From contig JADGCE010000126.1 of NCBI GenBank assembly GCA_015229095.1, positions 1 through 7,623 of the forward strand: a stretch of DNA of 7,623 nucleotides, written 5' to 3'. Every line of letters starts with the position of its first letter. The first letter of the stretch is position 1. Source of the stretch: Magnetococcales bacterium (GTDB taxonomy: Bacteria > Pseudomonadota > Magnetococcia > Magnetococcales > Magnetaquicoccaceae). Below, in pieces: positions 1 through 6,506 of the stretch. The translations under genes and the position numbers were made by a program. The notes under the pieces were generated by a model, which worked only from the letters and a program-made list of their open reading frames with translations, ran no database searches and was not told the origin of the DNA.

Positions 1-50
1 CCCGACTGTCAACAGGAAAATGCAGAGAGATGCAAAAAACTTTCACTTTT

Positions 51-81
51 TTGGAAGACCAAAAAAAACAAGCCATAAAAT
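51..81 (+). promoter_or_regulatory. Weak candidate sigma70-type promoter
   Basis: TTGGAA (51-56) matches the -35 consensus at 4 of 6 positions. CATAAA (74-79), 17 bases later, matches the -10 consensus at 4 of 6. The surroundings are A/T-rich, unlike the rest of the window. If used, transcription would start near base 86 and leave a leader of about 185 bases before the fusion gene. Such matches arise easily by chance in A/T-rich DNA, so this is only a candidate. Confidence 0.2.
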
Positions 82-176
82 CCATGCGTTGGCCGCTTGT
101 GCTCCCACTGGCCGCCGGGAGAGGCGGCACAAGGGGACAAAGGCGCGCCCATGGAGTGCGGATGGGCGATGGCCGC

Positions 177-210
177 TTGTTGGAACAACCCGGCGTATGC
201 TAGTCTTTAA
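177..210 (+). promoter_or_regulatory. Palindrome overlapping a possible extended -10 promoter
   Basis: TTGTT-GG-AACAA at 177-188 has perfect 5-base arms around two bases, a possible small operator. Just downstream, TG at 198-199 precedes TAGTCT (201-206), a loose extended -10 candidate, and TTGTTG at 177-182 would be a weak -35 with 18-base spacing. If real, the palindrome would cover the -35 of a promoter starting about 55 bases before the ATG at 270. The match to consensus is poor and no regulator gene is adjacent, so this is a hint only. Confidence 0.2.
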
Positions 211-269
211 CTGGGTGTTTTTTAAAAAGCGCTGGGCATTTTTCGCCGTCTGAATGGGGAGGGCAGGTC

Positions 270-3200
270 ATGCAACAGGTGCCGGTTTTGGCCTTGGATA
301 TCGAGGGGTTTACCCAACTGCAGCGCACTCTGCCGCATCGACGGGCCATTCTTGGCCGCCTCGAAGAGCTGATGGTCCGGAGTGCCCGTTTTTTTATTCC
401 CCATGGCAGCCCCCTGAGCATACTGGCATACCAGGGCACGGGGGATGGTTGCTATCTGGTTTTTCAACACTATTCCTTCCATATTGCCCTCAAATATACC
501 CTGGATCTGGCCGCCGCCCTGGTGGCGTACAATCGCGGCGAATCCGACGAGGCGATGCGTATTCGTCTGCGTCTGGTGTTGGCGGTGGGGGATGTGGAAA
601 CGGTTGGCGGCCAATATTTGGCCGATGTGTTTTCCGAAGCGGCCCGTTTTTTGGATCATCCCCCTTTCAAAGGCTATTTGAAGGAGAGGGGCACGGACAG
701 TGTGCTCGCCTTGACCGCGCTCTTTTATTCGGAGTGGCAGCGCTGCCCGGATCGTCTGGAGGCGGGGTTGTCGGTACAGTTGCCCGACTTCACCCCCTTT
801 CAGTTGACCGACAAGCATGGATTGGTCCATGCCGGCTGGGTGGCGGGGGCGGGATGGCAGGAGCCACCGGCAGAAAAACAGCCTGCCCGTCGCCGCGCAT
901 CGACGACCGCCAAGCCCTGGCGGGTGGTGATGTTGATCGGCCACTCCCTGGCGGAGCCGCTGCCGGAGGCGGTGGATATGTTTCGCAGCGCCGCTGCCGA
1001 ATGGCGCAAGGCCGGGCTGGCCGTGGAGGTGCGTCTGGATTTGGCCACCCTGGCCAACCTGCAACGGGAGGCCCAGAGGGGATGGGATCTGCTGATTTTT
1101 TACGGGCATGGCAATGAGAAGGGGCAACTGCGGCTGGCTGATCAGAGTTGGATGGAGGCCGGCATGCTGGAGGCGGCCCAGTGGCGCGCCCTGAAGTTGG
1201 CCCTGATTTTTGCCTGCCATGGTCAAACGTTTGCTGCACAGTTGCCCGCTCCCTGGATTGCCTTTACCGCCCCCATTTTGCGCCGCGCCCCCTGGGGATT
1301 TACCACGGCCTGGATTCGGGCATTGGGCCACGGAACGGTTGCGGAGGCCACCCGCCGCACCCTGGCGGAGATCGCCCCCCACACCACCGGTTTGGTGGAA
1401 CGGTTTGCACACCACCGGCTTCCGAACAGCCGTCTGCCCCAGGGAGAGGCCATTTTGCGGCGTCTCTCTGCCGCCCTGGAGCCGGAAACATGGATCCATC
1501 AGGAATTTTCCGCACCCCAACGGGTGGAGTTTCGCGCAGGCGATGATCCCTTTGTGGGTCGGCAGGGGATTCTGGAGGCGTTGATGCGGATCCCCATCCC
1601 CGTTGGCGATGGCCCTCGGCAGCGGGCCCTCTGGGTGCATGGGGATGCGGGGATGGGCAAATCGGCCCTGTTGCGCCACTTTACCACCCTGGCGGCGGAT
1701 CTCTTTTTTTTTGAGCGGGAGGAACCGCTCCATATCCTGCACATCCGTTGCGCCAGCATGACCCGTGTGGCTGATTTGCAGGAATATCTGTATCAACGGC
1801 TGGCAACCCTGTGTGGTCAGGAGATCGCCGACCATCCTGAGGGGCTGTGCCGGTCGTTGGCCAGGGTGAAGGGGCGGCATCTATGGGTTTTGGATGATAT
1901 CACCTATATGGAAAGCTCAACAGAGGAGCAGCCGGTGCAAGAGTTTTTGCAGCGTTTGCTGAGGGCGGCCCGCGCGGCGGCCCTGCCCCTGCAACTGGTG
2001 GTGAGCAGTCGGCGTGCCCCCTCTGCCGCTCTCCTGGGCGATCCGGTCTGGTCTGTGCAGAGGTTGGAACCCCTGTCGTCGGAGAGTGCCCTGCAATTGG
2101 CGCAACGGCTGGCGCATCCCAATGGGGGCTCCTTGTCCCCCCCGGAAGAGCAGGGGGCGCGGCGCATTTTCGGCTATCTCCAGGGGGCGACCGGCCTGTA
2201 CAGGCGCGCCCTGGTGCTGGCCATCGACCAGAAAGCGGGCTACGCGCTCTACGCCGACCGCCTGGAGCGGTTTGCGCTGGAGATGGACGCTCCGGGTGAT
2301 CCGGTCAGCCTGGCACGGCAGATGATCGCCTTTGAATTGGAACAACTGGATGCTTTGACCCATCGGGTCGGCTTTGACTTCCGGGATTTTTTATCCCTTT
2401 GCCATCCCCTGATGTTGCGGGCGGGTCGCTTCCGTGCAGAGCAACTGCAGGCATGGTTTGGCGAGCGTTTCCGCCTGGCCGGGGTTTCCAAGCATGTGCA
2501 ACGGCTCTATCAGGAGGGGCTGGAGCAGTTGCGGCGTCTCGCCTTTTTGGGCAGCCAGGATGGGGAGGTCTATTTTATGCCCCCCAACCAGCGGCTCTCC
2601 CTGGAGTCGATTCAAGATCCCCAGGCCAGCCTGCCGGACGCCATCCCCTGGGATGGCATCCAGGAGCGTCTCGCCCATGCCATGGAGTATGCGCAACGGG
2701 GGGACGTGGCGGGAGGTCTGGTGGTTTTTGCCGCCATGGAGCGGGATTATGCGCGCTACCAGACGCAAACGCCCCAGGCCGCTGTGGCGGTATTTCGCGC
2801 CATGCGGGTGCAGGCGGAGGTGGCCGATCGCTCTGGTGATTTTCAGACCGCCATTGACCTGTACGGGCGCGTTTGGACAGACTATGGCCACTTACCCCCG
2901 ACCGCCAACCCGGATGATGCGTCACTGGTGGCGGAAGTAGCCACGGTACTGTTTAACAAAGGGGTGACGTTGGGCGGACTGAACCGCCCAGAGGAAGAGA
3001 TCGCGGCCTATGATACCCTCCTGAAGCTCTGTCATGACCGCCATGAAACCGCCATCCTGGAACCGATGACCAACGCTCTGTTTAACAAAGGAAATACGTT
3101 GGACAGACTGAACCGCCCAGAAGAGGCGATCGCGGCCTATGACATACTCCTGAATCTCTGCCACGACCGCCGTGAAACCGCCATCCTGGAACCGATGGCC

Positions 3201-4967
3201 CAGGCACTGGTCAACAAAGGGGTGGTGTTGGGCAGACTGAACCGCCCAGAAGAGGAGATCGCGGCCTATGACATACTCCTAAATCTCTGCCACGACCGCC
3301 ATGAAACCGCCATCCTGAAACCGATGGCCAATGCCCTGTTTAACAAAGGGGCGGCGTTGGGCAGTCTGAACCGCCCAGAAGAGGCGATCGTGGCCTATGA
3401 CACCCTCCTGAAGCTCTGCCACGACCGCCATGAACCCGCCATCCTGGAACATGTGGCCAAGGCACTGCTCAACAAAGGGATAGCGTTGGGCAGTCTGAAC
3501 CGCCCAGAAGAGGCGATTGCGGCCTATGACATACTCCTGAATCTCTGCCACGACCGCCACGAAACTGCCATCCTGAAACAGGTGGCCGGCACACTGCTCA
3601 ACAAAGGGGCAACGTTGGGCAGTCTGAACCGCCCAGAAGAGGCGATCGCGGCCTATGACACCCTCCTGACGCTCTGCCACAACCGCCATGAACCCGCCAT
3701 CCTGGAACGGGTGGCCGGGGCACTGATCAACAAAGGAATAACGTTGGCTGCCCTGGGTCGCCCAGAGGAGGAGATCGCGGTTTATGACACACTGTTGGCC
3801 CGTTTTCACTCTCACACCGAGCCAGCCATTGCAGAGATCGTCGCCGTTGCCCAGGCCAACAAACAGGCAAGAGAGGCCTTTTTGAACCACTCCGGGAGAG
3901 GGCTACGAAGGGTGGTGATCAACGGCTTTAAGTCAATCGCGGCAGCGGATATTGCTTTGAATGATTTGAATGTCATCATCGGTGCGAATGGTGCGGGCAA
4001 GTCCAATCTGATCGAAATCTTTCGTCTGTTGGAGCGTCTGTTGTCAAAAAAGCTCCAGGGATATGCGAAGGGGGAACCGGAGCGGTTTTTCCACCACGGC
4101 AAAAAGATGACCGCAACCGTATCGCTTGCTTTTGTCTTCGATCATTACGCCTATGGATGCACGCTGGATGCCACGCAGAGCACCCTGTTTTTTGAGGAGG
4201 AGTGGGTAAAATATAATGGCCATCCAGAAGATGTCGTCGATCGGATCGGAACGGGCCATCCTGAGAGCAAACTGGAAGAGGCGGCAGGTTCCAGCCGCAG
4301 CTCCATTCCGAAACATATCTTCCAGAAAATGCACAAACCGATTCTCTATCACTTTCACGATACATCGGACTCTGCAGCTGCCAGAAATTTTTGCCCCGTC
4401 GATGATAACCGTTTTTTCCGCACGGATGCGGCCAATCTGCCGGCCTATCTCTACTGGTTGCAGCACAAACACCCGCTGCCATTCCGGCGGATTGAGGAGC
4501 ATATTCGGCTGGTTGCCCCTTTTTTTGATGGCTTTATACTGGCCCCCTCCCGGCTCAATGAGGCATTGATCAAACTCGAATGGCGGCAAAAGGACTCGGA
4601 GGCCTATTTTGATGCCCATGCCCTGTCGGATGGCACCTTGCGCTTCATCTGTCTGGCCACCGCGCTCCTGCAACCTGAGCCCCCGGCCTTGATGGTGTTT
4701 GACGAGCCGGAACTGGGGCTGCACCCCTTCGCCCTACACATTCTGGCCGAAATGCTGAAGGGTGCCTCTCTCCATGCCCAGGTGGTATTGGCAACCCAAT
4801 CGGTTACTCTGCTGAACCATTTTACGGCACGGGAGGTGATTGTCGTCGAAAACGACGGGATGAAAACAACCTTCCAGCGTTTGGATGAAGCCTCTCTTAA
4901 AGAGTGGCTGGAGGAGTTCAGCCTCGGTGAACTGTGGGAGAAAAATATTCTCGGAGGTCGTCCATGA
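270..4967 (+). CDS. Five-domain fusion protein: cyclase-like / CHAT protease / STAND NTPase / TPR / AAA_21 ATPase
   Basis: This is a 1565-residue protein. Residues 1-~160 resemble a class III nucleotidyl cyclase: DIEGFT with D10, TGDG with D59 (the two metal-binding Asp positions), and SEAARFL with R126. The usual base-selecting Lys is Gln and the usual Asn is Ser122, so activity or specificity is uncertain. Residues ~215-385 are CHAT-like, with YGHG (H280) and FACHG (C316) as the probable His/Cys dyad. Residues ~424-790 are a STAND NTPase: FVGR 428-431, Walker A GDAGMGKS 458-465, Walker B VLDD 540-543, sensor-like SSRR 579-582, then a helical/winged-helix part. Residues ~800-1205 are TPR, including seven 43-residue units. 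Residues ~1208-1565 are an AAA_21/OLD-type ATPase: Walker A GANGAGKS 1238-1245, signature LSDGT 1452-1456, Walker B FDEPE 1477-1481, and ATQS as the H-loop. No signal peptide or membrane segment is seen, so it is probably cytoplasmic. The start is set by GGAGG at 258-262. It is translationally coupled to the DUF4276 gene. A role as a signal-triggered defence protein is inferred. Confidence 0.93.
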   Translation: MQQVPVLALDIEGFTQLQRTLPHRRAILGRLEELMVRSARFFIPHGSPLSILAYQGTGDGCYLVFQHYSFHIALKYTLDLAAALVAYNRGESDEAMRIRLRLVLAVGDVETVGGQYLADVFSEAARFLDHPPFKGYLKERGTDSVLALTALFYSEWQRCPDRLEAGLSVQLPDFTPFQLTDKHGLVHAGWVAGAGWQEPPAEKQPARRRASTTAKPWRVVMLIGHSLAEPLPEAVDMFRSAAAEWRKAGLAVEVRLDLATLANLQREAQRGWDLLIFYGHGNEKGQLRLADQSWMEAGMLEAAQWRALKLALIFACHGQTFAAQLPAPWIAFTAPILRRAPWGFTTAWIRALGHGTVAEATRRTLAEIAPHTTGLVERFAHHRLPNSRLPQGEAILRRLSAALEPETWIHQEFSAPQRVEFRAGDDPFVGRQGILEALMRIPIPVGDGPRQRALWVHGDAGMGKSALLRHFTTLAADLFFFEREEPLHILHIRCASMTRVADLQEYLYQRLATLCGQEIADHPEGLCRSLARVKGRHLWVLDDITYMESSTEEQPVQEFLQRLLRAARAAALPLQLVVSSRRAPSAALLGDPVWSVQRLEPLSSESALQLAQRLAHPNGGSLSPPEEQGARRIFGYLQGATGLYRRALVLAIDQKAGYALYADRLERFALEMDAPGDPVSLARQMIAFELEQLDALTHRVGFDFRDFLSLCHPLMLRAGRFRAEQLQAWFGERFRLAGVSKHVQRLYQEGLEQLRRLAFLGSQDGEVYFMPPNQRLSLESIQDPQASLPDAIPWDGIQERLAHAMEYAQRGDVAGGLVVFAAMERDYARYQTQTPQAAVAVFRAMRVQAEVADRSGDFQTAIDLYGRVWTDYGHLPPTANPDDASLVAEVATVLFNKGVTLGGLNRPEEEIAAYDTLLKLCHDRHETAILEPMTNALFNKGNTLDRLNRPEEAIAAYDILLNLCHDRRETAILEPMAQALVNKGVVLGRLNRPEEEIAAYDILLNLCHDRHETAILKPMANALFNKGAALGSLNRPEEAIVAYDTLLKLCHDRHEPAILEHVAKALLNKGIALGSLNRPEEAIAAYDILLNLCHDRHETAILKQVAGTLLNKGATLGSLNRPEEAIAAYDTLLTLCHNRHEPAILERVAGALINKGITLAALGRPEEEIAVYDTLLARFHSHTEPAIAEIVAVAQANKQAREAFLNHSGRGLRRVVINGFKSIAAADIALNDLNVIIGANGAGKSNLIEIFRLLERLLSKKLQGYAKGEPERFFHHGKKMTATVSLAFVFDHYAYGCTLDATQSTLFFEEEWVKYNGHPEDVVDRIGTGHPESKLEEAAGSSRSSIPKHIFQKMHKPILYHFHDTSDSAAARNFCPVDDNRFFRTDAANLPAYLYWLQHKHPLPFRRIEEHIRLVAPFFDGFILAPSRLNEALIKLEWRQKDSEAYFDAHALSDGTLRFICLATALLQPEPPALMVFDEPELGLHPFALHILAEMLKGASLHAQVVLATQSVTLLNHFTAREVIVVENDGMKTTFQRLDEASLKEWLEEFSLGELWEKNILGGRP
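2955..3857 (+). repeat. Seven tandem 129-bp coding units (43-residue TPR-like repeat)
   Basis: The anchor AACAAA (Asn-Lys of an NKG motif) recurs at 2955, 3084, 3213, 3342, 3471, 3600, 3729 and 3858, exactly 129 bases apart each time. The result is seven full units and the start of an eighth, which runs into the linker before the C-terminal ATPase. The protein consensus is roughly NKG..LG.LNRPEEAIAAYD, then LL.LCHDRHE.AILE and a variable helix end. Units are very similar at the DNA level (CTGAACCGCCCAGA is near-invariant in units 1-6), while the seventh is more divergent (LGRPEEE). The 43-residue period is longer than the classic 34-residue TPR. The array lies inside the fusion gene and keeps its frame, so unit number could change by recombination without breaking the protein. 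Confidence 0.95.
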
Positions 4968-5614
4968 TGCGGCTTTTGATTGCAGTCGAAGGGCAAACGG
5001 AGGAGAGGTTCGTCAAGGATACCCTCGCACCCCATCTTGGAGAACGCGGGGTATGGGCGGTTCCCTCGATCGTGGAGACAAGGCCGGGGTTCAGGGGCGG
5101 CGTTTCCACGTGGCACAAGGTGTACACCCACATAAGGAAAATGGGCGGGGATAGCAATGCCTGGGTCACGATGTTGTTTGATTTTTACGGCTTTCCCACC
5201 GACACTCCAGGCTACGATGAGGCACACCAATTCGACGAACCCCGGCAGCGTGTGCTCCATCTGCAGGAAGCAATCAAAGCGGCCATCGACCACCCTCGCA
5301 TGATTCCTTTTCTTGCCCTGCACGAACTGGAGGCTTGGCTGTTCTGTGCTCCGGATCCCTTTGCCGATCATTTCGGTCAGCCACAACTGGCAGAACAGTT
5401 GCGCCAAGTGGTCATGGAGGCGGAAGAACCGGAGCGGATCAACCACGGGAAAAAGACGCACCCGAAAGCACAATTGGAGCGCATCCAGCCAAGCTACAAA
5501 GAGGTTGCAGACGGTGCGACGCTGCTGAACAAGATCGGCATCGGCCCCATCCGGGCCGCCTGTCCCCATTTTGCCGCATGGCTGGAGAGACTGGAACAAC
5601 TGGGCCATGGTTGA
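4964..5614 (+). CDS. DUF4276 family protein, putative TOPRIM-like nuclease effector
   Basis: This 216-residue protein begins MMRLLIAVEGQTEERF and matches the DUF4276 pattern: a first beta strand ending in VEG with E9, T12 and E13; an acidic LFDFYGFP segment (D73) followed by PGYD; and the family-like HELEAWLF at 120-127 (H120, E121, E123). These acidic residues fit a TOPRIM-type metal site, but catalysis is inferred. Start choice: ATG 4964 overlaps the TGA (4965-4967) of the fusion gene as ATGA, and GGAGG at 4953-4957 lies 6 bases upstream. The next ATG at 4967 is also possible. An in-frame ATG at 4934 lacks this site and lies inside the upstream gene. DUF4276 genes commonly follow AAA_21-type ATPases, and here the ATPase is the C-terminal module of the preceding protein. 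By analogy with other ATPase-TOPRIM defence pairs it is the likely effector. No clear terminator follows. Confidence 0.88.
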   Translation: MMRLLIAVEGQTEERFVKDTLAPHLGERGVWAVPSIVETRPGFRGGVSTWHKVYTHIRKMGGDSNAWVTMLFDFYGFPTDTPGYDEAHQFDEPRQRVLHLQEAIKAAIDHPRMIPFLALHELEAWLFCAPDPFADHFGQPQLAEQLRQVVMEAEEPERINHGKKTHPKAQLERIQPSYKEVADGATLLNKIGIGPIRAACPHFAAWLERLEQLGHG

Positions 5615-5685
5615 CTCTCCCCCGGCAGAGGCAGAGAGCCTTTAGGATCAATCTGGATGACATTGGTGTCCAACAGGTAGCTCAC
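5615..5685 (-). pseudogene. Truncated VapC-like PIN toxin remnant
   Basis: On the minus strand a GTG start (5685-5683) opens VSYLLDTNVI, the characteristic first strand and first catalytic Asp of VapC PIN-domain toxins. After about ten codons (near 5656) family resemblance stops: the frame continues as QIDPKGSLPLPGES and then runs antisense into the DUF4276 gene, ending at 5494. PIN toxins are normally about 130-140 residues and need further acidic residues that are absent here, so the toxin cannot be functional. The start overlaps the stop of the Phd/YefM antitoxin as GTGA, the usual antitoxin-toxin coupling, which shows that a full toxin gene once followed. The exact break lies between about 5615 and 5656. 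Confidence 0.75.
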
Positions 5686-5930
5686 AAGACGACCTCACGC
5701 TCCGGTGATCGGTCCCGCTCCAGATCCAGTGTCTCACCCAGCAGAGGCGAGGCCCGCATGAATTCCACAAACGAAGCCCGCTGGTGTGTCAATCGAATAT
5801 AATCCTCCCGGCTCAATACCACCGCCGTCTGTTGACCATGCACCGTGATCTCTTGTGGTCCCTCGGCGGCGGCCTGGCGAATCACCTCGCTGAATTGCGC
5901 CTTGGCTTGCTGCAATGGCCATGTTCTCAT
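5682..5930 (-). CDS. Phd/YefM family antitoxin, now orphaned
   Basis: This 82-residue protein starts MRTWPLQQAKAQFSEVIRQA, the typical N-terminal DNA-binding segment of Phd/YefM antitoxins. EITVHGQQTAVVLSREDY then matches the family's strand-and-helix dimer core. The C-terminal part (residues ~50-82, ending ERDRSPEREVVL) is the toxin-binding tail. I chose ATG 5930 because the family start fits there. In-frame ATG codons at 5954 and 5951 would add up to eight atypical residues, and neither start has a strong Shine-Dalgarno site. Antitoxins of this family neutralise the partner toxin and repress their own operon. Its stop overlaps the start of the broken VapC-like gene, so it has lost its cognate toxin. 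It may persist as a regulator or as protection against a related toxin elsewhere. Confidence 0.88.
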   Translation of the reverse strand: MRTWPLQQAKAQFSEVIRQAAAEGPQEITVHGQQTAVVLSREDYIRLTHQRASFVEFMRASPLLGETLDLERDRSPEREVVL

Positions 5931-5971
5931 GAAAGGTCTCGAAAGCCACATCATTGCACGGCACTGGATAT

Positions 5972-6241
5972 TTACCCAGCAGCCTTCATGGTCTGTTGGC
6001 GAGCCTGCTCATACAAGGTGTCTGCTCCATACCCCAAATCGCCACGCCAACCTATGGCGCATCCCCAGTCAATAACCCCAACTTCGGCAAATTTGCCGGG
6101 ATCTTCCAGATGGCGCAACGGAGCCGACCGGCGGATAACCGGAGACATGTCTACCAGCTCTTCCGAGCCATCCCGCCATTTTACGGCAAGCGTCAAAGTG
6201 CCGGGAAGGGCATGGACAGCTTCGATACGGTGGTTCTGCAT
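5972..6241 (-). CDS. DUF2442 family protein (putative partner of DUF4160)
   Basis: This protein has 89 residues from the ATG at 6241. The start is decided by AGGAG at 6252-6248 with a 6-base spacer. An upstream in-frame ATG at 6259 would overlap the DUF4160 stop but lacks such a site. Features typical of DUF2442 are visible: an early ALPGTLTLAVKWRDGSEELVDM strand region, a middle SPVIRRSAPLRHLEDPGKFAEV segment, and a C-terminal WGCAIGWRGDLGYGADTLY motif. It is small, soluble and lacks a signal peptide. Ten bases separate it from the DUF4160 stop, so the two are co-transcribed and probably coupled. DUF4160-DUF2442 pairs are often adjacent in bacteria and are regarded as toxin-antitoxin-like. 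Which member would be toxic is not evident here. The Phd/YefM gene follows after 41 bases. Confidence 0.82.
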   Translation of the reverse strand: MQNHRIEAVHALPGTLTLAVKWRDGSEELVDMSPVIRRSAPLRHLEDPGKFAEVGVIDWGCAIGWRGDLGYGADTLYEQARQQTMKAAG

Positions 6242-6251
6242 GGCACTCTCC

Positions 6252-6479
6252 TCAGCCATTCATTTCAATCCAAGCCAGCGCGATGACTTCTCGATGCTCC
6301 CTGGCCCATTCGATGGCAACCTTAATGTGGTCATGCGTTCCATCACCACCGATCACGGCCAGATCTCTGATGCGCACAACCGCATCTGCATCGGGAGAGG
6401 CTACGTGAAAATGGGGTGGATTGTGATCGTCAGCGTAAACACTGACCCTGATTTTTCCAAGCTGGGTGACCGTCGTCAT
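6252..6479 (-). CDS. DUF4160 family protein
   Basis: This protein has 75 residues from the ATG at 6479, supported by GGAGG at 6492-6488 with an 8-base spacer. An in-frame ATG at 6494 contains that ribosome site within its own codons and so is less likely. The family hallmark is clear near the N-terminus: IRVSVYADDHNPPHFHVASPDADAVVRI, with the conserved DH.PPHFHV motif. The C-terminal part has the family-like HIKVAIEWAREHREVIALAW helix. DUF4160 proteins are small and often encoded directly before DUF2442, as here. A toxin-antitoxin or regulatory role is proposed in general but not shown by this sequence. The gene lies 27 bases downstream of the broken DUF4276 remnant, in the same direction as the ATPase gene, and may be read through from it. 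Confidence 0.85.
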   Translation of the reverse strand: MTTVTQLGKIRVSVYADDHNPPHFHVASPDADAVVRIRDLAVIGGDGTHDHIKVAIEWAREHREVIALAWIEMNG

Positions 6480-6506
6480 CCCATCAGCCTCCATTGTTTC
6501 AGAAAA

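Larger units (their letters stand above)
1..269. other. Non-coding leader upstream of the large fusion gene
   Basis: No convincing gene lies here. A 77-codon open frame (20-253, +) has a basic, low-information translation, no good ribosome site and no recognisable motif. Bases 1-85 are A/T-rich against a GC-rich background, with runs of A and T. A short GC hairpin is visible (GCCGCC 111-116, GGCGGC 123-128, loop of 6) with no T-run after it, so it is not a clear terminator. The 11-mer TGGCCGCTTGT occurs twice (90-100 and 170-180). The segment ends in a strong Shine-Dalgarno sequence, GGAGG at 258-262, seven bases before the ATG at 270. This is probably the promoter and 5' leader of the operon, possibly with control elements. 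Confidence 0.6.

Noticed and set aside
20..253. 77-codon plus-strand frame in the leader
   Set aside because: No ribosome site, no motif, unusual composition, and it ends just before the strong Shine-Dalgarno site of the real gene.
222..1880. 552-codon open frame on the minus strand
   Set aside because: It lies wholly antisense to the cyclase/CHAT/STAND part of the fusion gene, its translation is Gly/Pro/Gln/His-rich without recognisable motifs, and such long shadows are expected opposite GC-rich coding DNA.
2955..3857. CRISPR array or mobile repeat
   Set aside because: The 129-bp periodicity is in frame and encodes TPR helices throughout; there are no short repeats separated by unique spacers.
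3279..3890. 203-codon minus-strand frame with a repeating peptide
   Set aside because: The repetition is only the antisense image of the 129-bp TPR units; it has no independent coding signal.
4934..4963. Earlier ATG start for the DUF4276 gene
   Set aside because: It would add ten residues inside the upstream gene without a ribosome site, whereas ATG 4964 has GGAGG at 6 bases and matches the family N-terminus.
5615..5650. Intrinsic terminator after the DUF4276 gene
   Set aside because: Only a weak CTCTC/GAGAG pairing with a 14-base loop and no T-run could be found.
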